Assembly: GCF_963678635.1 (NCBI RefSeq)
Contig: NC_087065.1
Coordinates: 9,132,267-9,196,266, forward strand
Origin: Symsagittifera roscoffensis
Lineage: Eukaryota; Xenacoelomorpha; Acoela; Convolutidae
DNA length: 64,000 nucleotides
Direction: 5' to 3'
Of this stretch, positions 12,225 through 22,088 are shown piece by piece. Made by a program: the position numbers and the translations under genes. The notes beneath the pieces are model-generated. The model ran no database searches and was not told where the DNA came from. It was given only the letters and a program-made list of their open reading frames with translations. Position 1 is the stretch's first letter, and every line of letters begins with the position of its first letter.

Positions 12225-15139
12225 CAGGCTAACGGCTAATACCCAGGGCCACCACGCATGAATTCAATGCCAACAAAAAAACTATGGGCAAATTTTAAGC
12301 AGCCAAAAATCTTATGCATCAAAATTATGGATGATAGGACGCGACCAGATTTTTTCACAACTTGAGGGCGGTCGAGGCTAGTAGATTTGAAACTAACAGA
12401 TAGAAACGCTACTACTTCATAGAAAGGAATCTAGTTTGTTTGATTGAATGATCAGTGATGAAAATCTGTTTTGATATTTCGTAGCAAAGAGAAAAACTCT
12501 TCATAAGGATTCAATGCAATAATGATATGGTGATTGAGGATGCGGATTTTAAGCTACTCTTTCAGCCAGTCACACATTTTTTCAAGTGTAAAGCTAGAAT
12601 TCAATAACAACGGAAAAAGATCAGTTTCCATGGGTGCTTCTGGAGGTCTTCATTCAATTTTTTCAAAAGAAATGAAACCTTAGCTAGCAAGAAGTACTTT
12701 CACGGCAAATGAGGCTATGCATAAAAGAGCGATGGTCGAATTTTAACAAAATGGACACCAAATTAAGCTTCGTTTGCGTTGTTTTTAAGGGCCTTTTTAA
12801 ATGACAAATTCAAGCGCAAAATTTTAATAAATACGGGTTTGGTCATGGTTGGCAGAGGTATCCAAAAGCGTGAAGACAACAACAATGGAATTAAAAAGGT
12901 AAAAAGGATGCTTCTCTGATCAGATTTTGAAATAGATGGGAATGGATATTAGATTGGGATGATGGTGGACAGCTTATCCCACAAGCGAATAACTCTTCTC
13001 ACACTGAACCTCATCAACATTTTAATCTTCATCTTCATCTCAGTTCTTCTTCCTTGTTATATTATTGCTTCCTTACTTCCCTTACTTGCGATTACAAGTG
13101 AAGCATTGTAGTAATCTCAATCTCGCAATTAAAAAAAGAGGAGAGAAAGATAGAAAAATAAGAAAAAAGGACAACTGAACTTTACGAAAGAAAGCGAGTA
13201 TGTGATAATGTATGGTAAGAATTCAATAAAGCGAGGAGAGTTGATGGTAAGAAAAGTGATGACAATTAGGTTAGATGTAGGAGGGCAATGCGATGGTATG
13301 AAATGTGTTCGGATGCAATTGAGTGGTAAGCTGACGTTAATTTGTCAAGCTCACACGTCAGCTATTAAGAGCAGTCCACTAAACTACGCAGTTGAATGCT
13401 AACGAGCAATTGAACAGCTCTGCACAATGGCCTTTGAGCACAAAACGACAGCAGAGACCATTAGACTATTTTATGTCAGGAGCGAAAAATGACAATGAAG
13501 AGAGAGTTTAATTAGTCCGCATTTAAACTGGAATTCAAGACACCCAGGGGATTAGGAGAGCCCATAACAATAGGAATTGGACAAATATTACAAGGTTTTC
13601 TAAACCCTGGTAATATACTAGAATTTTTGGTGTAGGAAACCTAGCAGATTGTGATGGTAAGATAGTTAATGCTAATGCCAATGGTATGTAGATGCGCTAG
13701 ATGCTTGTAGGTAATATTAAGTCTGTCCCGACAGCATACTAACATTGGCACATACACAGCTACTACTAGTGATGCGTACATTAACATATTAGTGGGGGTA
13801 CACGTACACTGAAACGGAAGCGAAATAGACGGAATTACTGGCAGATTGAAGACATAAATGCTTTCATACAATGCTCACATTACAGTTCCGTTTCTCAAAA
13901 AGAAGGCGTCATAATCCCTTTTTTTTGTGACAATTCCTTCATAAAAGCTAACGTCATAATTGATTCTGGGGTTGAAAGATGGCTCTGATTTGTGCAATAA
14001 TCAAGTTCTGATAAAAATTTCAGACCAATTTGATATCAAAGTAAGACTGCCTCAGGTTTTGACGACTTCAAAAAGATTATGCTACATGCACCATTGGACA
14101 TGACGGGTGCTTAGACATATCAAATAGACACCAGTCATTGAAGTATGCAAAAATATTTAGAAGACGATAAAAATGACGTCACAACATCACTGATAACGGA
14201 AAAAGACTGTTTTTACAGCTCAAAGCAGCATTTTTAGAGCTCGGTTTCAGTCTCAATAATGGCAATGGTCGTCGCATTTTTGATATCAAAACAGAGGAAA
14301 ATGAAGTTGAAGTATTAAAAACATACAGGGAATTTTGTTCACATCAGAACAAAGGTGGCAGATTGTTTTCACACGTATGTAAAATGCAGAAAAAGATGCT
14401 GATGAAAAAACTGACGCAAAGCAATTTATGATGCGTAGTTCTCTGCAAATGTTAATATATTTTATTATCTTTTGGTTCGCGGTTCAAATTGCGTTATGGC
14501 ATGGTCCTTTCTAAGCCCAAGCTGCACAGGAATCTCTAAACTGAAATGCAGATAATCTTCTGGATATCACTAACTAAAAAAAAATTCGAGGAAAAAAGTT
14601 GGAATAATCTTTTCTTTTTTCACGGATCAACTGAATACTAGGAAAAGAAAACAAACAAGTTGTAATAGAGATAAAGGAAAGGGAGGCGCAACACAGCGAA
14701 AAGGCAATGCCTTCATATCCTACTACGGTGGAGATTTTGTTCTTTTATGGCGATGGTGTTTCCAAGCAGGTCGATGGGTGGGGCGACGCACAGAAAAAGT
14801 AAGAAAAGAACCCGCTTGAGAACTCGAATCTATGTTACAATCTCAGCTCAAAGGGAAAGTAGGGAGTACAAAGCACAGCCTAATACGCACTTGGCCTTTT
14901 GTCATCTCCGCCTACACCATATCGAACGAAATTGAACTCAATCAACAAAACAATTTTCACAGAAAACTCAAAAATTGATTTAATTATTTAGGGCAGGCAG
15001 CTTTTATCGCCTTTCATTACACAAGCGTACTTTTTGATAGACAATTTGCTTTGCGAAGGCAACGAATCCTGAATGTTTATAAAAACAAATCGCGTGAGAG
15101 TGAAAATAGAGCAACCATTCCGAGAGGGCGACTTCTTTT
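12225..15139. other. gene-free stretch
   Basis: Open frames at 13202-13402, 13641-13871 and 14747-14935 are short, lack motifs and lack splice context. I see no repeat family here. Confidence 0.4.
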
Positions 15140-15900
15140 ATCAAGCGACAATTAGCAGCCTAAAATGTGTCTCACTGCCCTCCGCGCCGATAACTACCAG
15201 GCATTCTAAACTTCTCGGAAAACTGCAGACTATGCTCAAGTAAGGCCATGCGTAGGATATTGGTCCTAGAGGCGCTGTCGGGCACAAACAGGGGTCAGTC
15301 GAAAGATACTCTAATAGTGACTAATAAAACTTTTATAGGACTGATTATTGATTACGCCTGCCCAGCCTGGGCCCATGCTGCCAGTGATACTTCCATTAGT
15401 AAACTGCAATCAGAGCAAATTGCAGCTCTTCGGATAATGGCCGGGTGCACTAAAACGAACCCCATTGACCACCTACACTCAGAATGCAAATTACTCAATG
15501 TGAGAAATCACCATAAGCTTAACGCATCTCAATTCGCTCTCAAAAATTATGAGCCTTTAAGTCCACTGCACTTCTTTCACACTCAACAGCCCCCTCCCCA
15601 AACTACGCCCAAACATCATATACGCTTACAAAGAGGAAATTCAATTGGTTTTTAATGTGGCAAACGAGTCCAGCTCTATAACAGATTTTAGCCAGCTAAG
15701 CGTTAAAAAAGCCATTGATGCAACCACCCCTCCAAAAGCTCTCCCGCTAAGACCACCAGACGTCTCTTCAACAAAACTGACACTCCACTCCCTGCTCAAA
15801 TAAACGCACCCTCGCTCAAATAAGATCTGGCTACAGTCCCTAACTTAACACTTACTTAAGATCCTAACTTACAGTCCTTAACTTAACACGGCTAAAAACA
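15140..15900 (+). pseudogene. LINE (non-LTR retrotransposon) reverse-transcriptase 3' fragment
   Basis: The open frame 15248-15655 encodes the post-catalytic (thumb and C-terminal) part of a Jockey/CR1-like non-LTR reverse transcriptase. Visible family signatures are an ALSGTNRGQSKDTL block, then DYACPAWAHAASDTSISKLQ, then AALRIMAGC and DHLHSECKLLNV. Upstream, in broken frames from about 15180, is text reading ITTRHSKLLG, the usual preceding block. Downstream, degenerate text to about 15900 still resembles the C-terminal end. The catalytic FxDD region and the endonuclease are absent, so this is a 5'-truncated, dead copy, which is typical of LINE insertion. No poly-A tail or target duplication could be fixed. 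Confidence 0.8.
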
Positions 15901-16533
15901 ACAACAGGCGTTTTTATAACTGGTTTGAGGCTCCATTCTGGCAAACAAGCAACACGTTTATTTATGCCCAATTGCAGCATAACAATTGAAGCCTACTAAT
16001 TGTTCGTGGAGCGATAGATCGGTTGTCTGAAAGTGCGAATTGTCACTTTCTAATAAACGTCGCCTCCCAACCTTCACATCAACGTACAAGACTGAAAAGC
16101 GCTCATTGAATGAAGACTTAGGTTTCTCAAAAATAATGCAAATATAGCCCATAGTTCCTGCCCACTCTTCAAGTGATCGGAAAAACAACGTTTTTAATGA
16201 AGATTTTTTAATAACCAAGTTTAAAATGGTCAAACCTCAAGACAACAAAAATAATCTTCAGACTTTATCTTTACTGAACAAGGAGTATAACAGCAAATCA
16301 AAAAGTTCTCCGGTATGATTATTTAATAATACACGGAGTTTGAATTCATTATGAATCAAACCATCATATGACTCACTCTTTTGGACAACTTCAAGAAAGC
16401 CTATATTCTGATTTGATAACGCATTCTATTCGCAAGCGAAAGATTAAAACCCAGCGAAGAAGCGGAGTTTCGCACCAATTGCGATACAACACAATCATTA
16501 AAAAAAACATAATTAAAAAAATTGAAAAATGTT
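15901..16533. other. gene-free stretch with a SINE-tail motif
   Basis: At about 16448-16490 the text AGCGAAGAAGCGGAGTTTCGC then ACCAATTGCGATACAAC matches the hairpin tail motif shared by the SINE-like repeats of this window (see 36361-36400 and 52965-53000). No gene is supported. Confidence 0.4.
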
Positions 16534-17210
16534 GAAAAAACTAGGCGAACCAAAATTTTCGTATTTCTCATTGACGGACACCTAGATACCAGCTAAAACT
16601 GGAGGTACGTGTTTGATATTTTTTGAATTTGCTATATTGATGCCGGACGAAATGCGTAATTTCAAAAATTCGACTTTGCCCAAAAAATCTTTGTCTGCCA
16701 AAAAAAATAAGTAGAACGAAAAGTTTTCAGGTTTTGGAACTTTCCCAAAGACCTAGCATTTCTCTAACAAAAAGTTGAAGAGTAGCCGCTTTTGAAGGAA
16801 AAATCGCGCAACTTAACTTATGTATTGCTACGCCTAGTTGTTTTTGAAAAAAGTTATGGCCTTCAATATTTTGTTTGAAGGCCATAACTTTTTTCAAAAA
16901 CAACTAGGCGTAGCAATACATAAGTTAAGTTGCGCGATTTTTCCTTCAAAAGCGGCTACTCTTCAACTTTTTGTTTGAGAAATGCTAGGTCTTTGGGAAA
17001 GTTCCAAAACCTGAAAACTTTTCGTTCTACTTAATTTTTTTGGCAGACAAAGATTTTTTGGGCAAAGTCGAATTTTTGAAATTACGCATTTCGTCCGGCA
17101 TCAATATAGCAAATTCAAAAAATATCAAACACGTACCTCCAGTTTTAGCTGGTATCTAGGTGTCCATCAATGAGAACTACGAAAATTTTGGTTCACCTAG
17201 TTTTTTTCAA
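16534..17210. repeat. long palindrome (arms about 333 bp, 8-bp loop)
   Basis: The left arm 16534-16866 is repeated as its inverted complement at 16875-17210, with loop TATTTTGT at 16867-16874. Near the centre the arms look nearly perfect; a few differences appear distally (for example TTGACGGAC against TCCATCAAT). The arm sequence is the head of family G, which is present once and not inverted at 56633-56900. The palindrome therefore arose by an inverted duplication of an existing element head. Confidence 0.85.
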
Positions 17211-18300
17211 AATCAACTAGGCGTAGCAATACAAAAGCTAAGTTTTCAATTACCTGGTGTTTCGATTAAACCTATGATATCAGATTTGGCAGGATAGTTT
17301 TCGAGAAAAGTCCAAAAACGGTGAACAAATCAGACAGATGACTTTTTCGAGAATCATAGTTTTGTTGTAAAAAAAATTGGGCTTGGCCGCGTATGCCGAA
17401 GAGATTCACTCAACCTGTATTTTCGATTGAACTCAAAAACTCATGTTTGGCAGGGTAGTTCTCGAGAAAAGTAAAAAAAATCAAAAAACAGTGAAAAAAA
17501 TCGAGGGCCAAAAACTTTTGAGTTAAAAAAACTAGGGCGTAGTTGGGTATGCAATTAAGATTTTCACAACCCGTTCTTAAGATTGAACCAAAGTCTTAGA
17601 TATAGCAAGGTATTTTTCGGTAAAATTTGAAAAATTTGAAAAAAAACTATCGAAAAATCAAAAAATTGACTTTTCCGAGGACGATAACTTTTTGTGTAAC
17701 AAAATTAGTAAGTGGCCGCTAATTCAGGGAAGCTTCCCACTGTCCCTTATCTCCATTGAACTCACAACCTGAGGTTTGGAAGGCTAGTTTTCTAGAAAAG
17801 TTAACAAGATTCAGAAAACGGTAATCAAAGATCAAAAATTTCACAATTCCGAGAGCCATAATTTTAGGTGCGAAAAAAATTTGGGCGTAACCGCTTTTGA
17901 AGGGGGTCTTTTCAAATCCGCACTATTAATTTTTTTAAAATCTTGCTTTTGGTAGGTAAGTTTTCGAGAAAACGAAAAAAAAACAAGAAATATCGGTCAA
18001 TTTTTCACCCCCACAGACTTTTTCGAAGGCTTTAGAAAAAAGGTTAAAGCAAAAAGAGACCAGAAGAGGATGCAGGCACAAAAGATGTAGGCGGTTTTTC
18101 TATGAATACCCCTTTTTTGATAGTTTTTTGCAAAAAGAATATTTTCCGAAACCCAATCCCATGCATTTTCATAAAGCCTATTTTTATCAAACAGGAGTTC
18201 AAGGCAAACATGCCAACCCAGACATTTTAAATTCAAATTAGCAACTGAACAAAAGTAACGAAGGTAAAAGGCCGACAATCTTTGAGCAGACACCAGTTGA
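17211..18300. repeat. family G copy A: array of about 160-173-bp units plus tail
   Basis: Units repeat TTCGATTGAACYCAAAA, then TTTGGCAGGRTAGTTTTCGAG, an AAAACGGT block, a GACTTTTCCGAG block, and a TTGGGCGTAGCCGCTT block. Unit marks lie near 17285, 17445, 17602, 17774 and 17947. A tail (CCCCCACAGACTTTTTCGAAGGC to GCAGGCACAAAAG) at 17999-18085 matches 59145-59220 in copy B. Unit length is close to that of family E, but the sequences differ. Confidence 0.7.
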
Positions 18301-18664
18301 GTCGAAAAAAAGGGATTTGTAAAAGATTTTTAAAATTTTCAAGTCCCCTGAAACTACCCTGTAGTAACTACTACCCACACAGTAGTTAAATTTGAACTTT
18401 TATGAAATTGATCATGCCAGCTGCATTTGACATTTCATTGAACTGAAAATATCAGTCAGCAGCATAGTCGGCAAGTGATTCAACTGATTTTGTTAAACTA
18501 GTTGTTAACTAGAAAACAAAGTCTATATTCCAGTTTGATAAACGCATGCTTTTTTGCGCTATATGAACTTCTTTGTTAAATTTGTAATTAGATTTCTACT
18601 TAGTAAAGTTTAACAAAAATTATAAGTCCAGTCATCAAAAAATATTGATTTACAGGGGCGCGTA
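18301..18664. other. gene-free stretch upstream of a promoter
   Basis: AT-rich sequence with no gene; it ends immediately before the TATA element at 18666. Confidence 0.4.
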
Positions 18665-18665
18665 T

Positions 18666-18673
18666 TTATAAAA
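18666..18673 (+). promoter_or_regulatory. TATA box
   Basis: TTATAAAA sits directly before a GC-rich GGCGCGGCGCC block. Transcription would be expected to begin about 30 bases downstream (near 18697), leaving roughly 80 bases of leader before the ATG at 18776. Confidence 0.5.
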
Positions 18674-18775
18674 GGCGCGGCGCCTAACGCTCCTCTTCTC
18701 TCGCCACTGTTTGTTACGAATTTACGCCATCTACATTAGGACGAACTACCTTTCGACACCTTTGCTAAAGACACC

Positions 18776-19321
18776 ATGATATGTACTAATTGTGGACCTG
18801 AAGAAAGTCTAGTATCTCAAATTTTTAGAAACAACTTTTTCAGAACTCGTACAACCAGATTTTCTGTCCACAGTGCATTAAGGTTTGCTCGTGTTCAACA
18901 TTTACAGTTTAAAAAATGCTTAGACGAAATTGCTTCGTCTCAAACTCAGCAACTTATGTGCTCTGGATTTGTTTTATTTTAAATGTGTACCTACAGGTTA
19001 GCAGATTTGGCTGTATTAAAGACTATTTACATTGATAATTCCTTTACCTTGTTTGTTCTGTTCGCTCTTGTTTCGGCGGCCGTATTCGCTCTCAGAGCAA
19101 TGGGCAGCCGAGTGGAGGGAGTTAAGGAATGGGGCGTGTCCAGATGTGAAATGAGACTCAGTAGCAGCATACGGCGATTGCTGGACCTGCGGACGAATTT
19201 GCACAACTCGGGTCAGACAAGGCAATGTGATTTTAAAAAACTAGTACTCCATTTGGTCGCGGAAAAATCAATTAGTTCGTACCGCATGAAAAAGTTGCAA
19301 AAATTGATAGCAAATAAATAA
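18776..19321 (+). CDS. candidate small membrane-protein gene, unknown function
   Basis: The ATG at 18776 sits in a strong start context (ACACCATGA). The frame runs 181 codons to 19321 with one in-frame TAA at 18980-18982. That stop falls inside a possible 39-nt intron, 18958-18996, which begins GTGCTC and ends CCTACAG; its removal keeps the frame. The second half has a hydrophobic segment (FTLFVLFALVSAAVFALRAM) that could span a membrane, then a basic Lys/Arg-rich tail. AATAAA overlaps the stop codon. TATA box, start context, locally raised GC and poly-A signal together suggest a compact gene. I recognise no family. Alternatives are a stop-disrupted pseudogene or two unrelated frames. Confidence 0.4.
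18958..18996 (+). other. possible 39-nt intron
   Basis: GT at 18958-18959 and a pyrimidine-containing tract ending in CAG at 18994-18996. It contains the only internal stop of the surrounding frame and is a multiple of three. The donor is weak. Confidence 0.3.
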
Positions 19322-19420
19322 TTTCGAGCTGCAATTGATCTACTCCCTGCAAACAGAAGCGGACCATAGTCAGATAAAAAAAGTTTGGCTGCGAAAATCA
19401 ATTGAACCGACTTCAGATTT

Positions 19421-19741
19421 TTAAAACTTTTTAACGCCGTGAATTTTGTTAAAACTGTTTGCTACAAAGCAAATAACCGAATATTTCAACTTCAACTTGA
19501 AAACTTTCAGAGCAGTTTTCTTCTGGTTTGCTCGAACTTGACCCGAATTGTACGAATTGATTGACCTGCGTCTTCGCTCATAGGACGAATCACGAGGCAG
19601 GTATTTGGGATTGGAGAGAGGGGAGTTATAACAGTAAGAGTAAGAGTAGGCTGAGGAGGAAGGGGAGGACAAGTTGCTGATTTTGCCAAACATTTCCAAT
19701 AAACTTTTTAATAAATCTATTCTCTGCTCCAACTTTTCAAG
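19421..19741 (-). CDS. candidate terminal exon with leucine-zipper-like start
   Basis: On the minus strand TTCATTTTTGTCGTGTAG (acceptor AG at 19742-19743) is followed by an open frame to a TAA at 19421. It begins LEKLEQRIDLLKSLLEMFGK, a plausible amphipathic helix with leucines at heptad-like spacing. A Ser/Tyr-rich segment follows, then a basic RRRRS region and a Lys-rich end. It converges on the gene at 18776-19321, leaving about 100 bases between the two stops. I cannot identify upstream exons with confidence, and no AATAAA follows on this strand. Function unknown. Confidence 0.35.
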   Translation of the reverse strand, partial: LEKLEQRIDLLKSLLEMFGKISNLSSPSSSAYSYSYCYNSPLSNPKYLPRDSSYERRRRSINSYNSGQVRANQKKTALKVFKLKLKYSVICFVANSFNKIHGVKKF

Positions 19742-19743
19742 CT

Positions 19744-21426
19744 ACACGACAAAAATGAATAGGAAGTCACGACATTCCAATTTCCTCACAAAAAACCGGG
19801 TATTAAAAATTACTTTATAAGCAGAGCAAATGAGAAAGAGAAAAAGGGTGGAACTTTCCAAGAAACAGGGTGGAACTTTCTATTTAAATCTAGTTTATGA
19901 AGAGCATACGCTGGGCGTAGCAGGACGGTCATATAACAGGAGTAAAAGTACTTTGGTGGAACCATAAAAAGAATTACTTCAGTACGACTTACGAGCTGAA
20001 TAACAAAGTGGCCATTTTATAAAATTGGGGAAACAAAAAATGAAAGATAGAAAAATAAAAATCTGAACAATTCCCCCAAGAATGCTGGACTTTCTCTTTG
20101 GACAAATAATAAGAATTGAACCACACAATATCTTTTCACTACGATGAGATAGAATTAAAAAACATTCATGTTCTAGGATATTCTCACCTCAGTCTCAGTG
20201 CTTTAGATTATGGACATCATGATGGTCCCTGTTGCAGGTACAAAAGCTAGAGGCCACATTAAGACAAATAAGAAAGAAAGAGGCGGAGGAGATGGTCTGA
20301 ATTGAGAGACAATGACCCACTACAATGGAGGGGAAGTGGGTAAAGTGGGGGCGACAAAGACCCACTAATAGGCCAATCAGTCCCACAACACAATCTAGAC
20401 TCTCTACCTGAGATCAACCTCCATAACCCCCCCCCCCCTGATCAACCTACCTGAGTGAACTGAGTCGACTCTACATCACAAAGTCAGCGCACATCATTCA
20501 TGTCAACATACTATGCAACCCGTTTCAAATCAATTAGACCAGATTCTTTTTTGTTTGTTACACAATTTGCAACATTGTTGCCTGAATCTTGAGTATTTGA
20601 CATTCAGATGTAGACTATTTGAGCTAACCCTTTGGTGTTTAAGGGGCATGGCTATTTAAAGCAGCCTAATAAATGTTCGAACAAATATACTACATAGGAG
20701 TCCCACAGGGCTTTTTTCTTTTTTTTCCTGTTAATTGTCGTTTTTCTTGTACGTGATGGGAGAGAAACTACAAGTCCGCTTCCTGGCTTATTATTAAATT
20801 ATCTATTTTTATGAAAGAATTTATTTTATTTATGGAGCGGGTGAAGCGCTGAATCAAGCTATGAAAACTAATTTTTCTTAGCTTAACACTTAGCTTTCAC
20901 AAATTAACCAAAAGGTTTTTTGAATTAACAGCTCCTCGCTGGCTTTACGTTCTCTAAAATAAACTAAACAACCTTTTCACAACGGTTTTTCTCGACAATC
21001 ACATAATGCTTGTGGCACCTAAGCTTTACTGAAAAAGAAATTAAAAAACAGTAAACCCACGCGAATGTGAAGTTTCCTTCCACTTCGTATTCGACCTGAC
21101 TTTTTCAACAAAGGTTACCGTAAAACATCCGCAATTCAAAACTGAAAACGTTAGCCGACCTAACATTGTGGTATTTCATTCATCAGTGTAGTACATTTTT
21201 CTTATGACAATCAACTAAACAAATGAAACAGTTCAAATGTTCCGACTAGTATGATGAGCGTAAAATTTTTTAAACGAATTCTTTAAAAAATTTCTTGGAA
21301 ATAATTCTTTTTGAAAATCATTCACAATTATTGGGTAGCACTAAATAATAAATCAGCTCCAAATGAATGCACAGATCCGAAATTCCACTTCGCAAACACA
21401 AGCGAGAAAGGCAAGCGTGAAATAAG
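19744..21426. other. gene-free stretch before the LTR element
   Basis: A poly-C run lies near 20430-20441. SINE-tail-like text (CCACTTCGCAAACACAAGCGAG) occurs at about 21385-21410. No gene is supported. Confidence 0.4.
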
Positions 21427-21431
21427 GAGAG
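21427..21431. other. target-site duplication, left (GAGAG)
   Basis: GAGAG directly precedes the TG of the LTR and recurs at 29845-29849 directly after the other LTR edge. Five bases is a usual LTR-element target duplication. Confidence 0.75.
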
Positions 21432-21451
21432 TGTGATGGCGCTATTTTTAA

Positions 21452-21457
21452 TTTATT
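21452..21457 (-). terminator. LTR polyadenylation signal
   Basis: AATAAA on the element strand, about 20 bases before the LTR end. Confidence 0.5.
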
Positions 21458-21762
21458 TCCTAGGAATATTGGACAATGCTTTACTATAAAATTCAATCTT
21501 TCGATGGCGAGCTTTTACTTTACTTCGGAGCAGGGCCGACAGTATCTGATCTCACTCTTAGATAGTAAAAATAGTTAGTTATTTTAATACTGAATTTCGT
21601 CTTACTGTTCGTCAGGTTTCAATCTCATCGCTCTCTTTGTTATAATTTTTTCACTGGTTTCTTTTCAATAATTCAAATATAATCATATCTACTTGCGCCG
21701 GCACGCGCCAGATGAAAGAAAATAACAAATTTAGCGACACTTAATAAGGCAAGAGTTTACAG

Positions 21763-21771
21763 TATTTTATA
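21763..21771 (-). promoter_or_regulatory. LTR TATA box
   Basis: TATAAAATA on the element strand, about 245 bases into the LTR; initiation would be expected roughly 25-30 bases further on. Confidence 0.5.
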
Positions 21772-22088
21772 CGGCAAGTTATAACTGGGGCAGGATGGAG
21801 TAATTATGTTCTCAGATAGGTAAACAGATAAATACGTTTTTCCGGTTTATGAGTGGTTTTAGCAAATACAAGAATTGTTTGTGGTGTTTCGTGTTTGAGC
21901 AAGTGATTTTACATTCTTATGATGATATACAAGTTCAAGCTCCATATATGGTAATAAGGAAATATGGATGATTATAGCACTCTTAATATAACGGACTTTT
22001 CTAGGACGTTACACAACCGTTCTTTGATAAAATTTATGTATATAAATTTAAATGTGGTTACTAGTTTTTTTTTTCTAAGGTGCCACCC

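Larger units (their letters stand above)
21432..22014 (-). repeat. LTR, full copy (3' LTR relative to env)
   Basis: On the minus strand it starts TGTAACGTCC and ends GCGCCATCACA, 583 bases. The boundary at 22014 is where similarity to the right-hand LTR remnant stops exactly. A TATA-like TATAAAATA (minus) lies at 21763-21771 and AATAAA (minus) at 21452-21457, consistent with U3 and R regions and a very short U5. The bases just upstream of the LTR on the element strand do not form a good polypurine tract; an A-rich run occurs only nearer the env stop. Confidence 0.8.
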
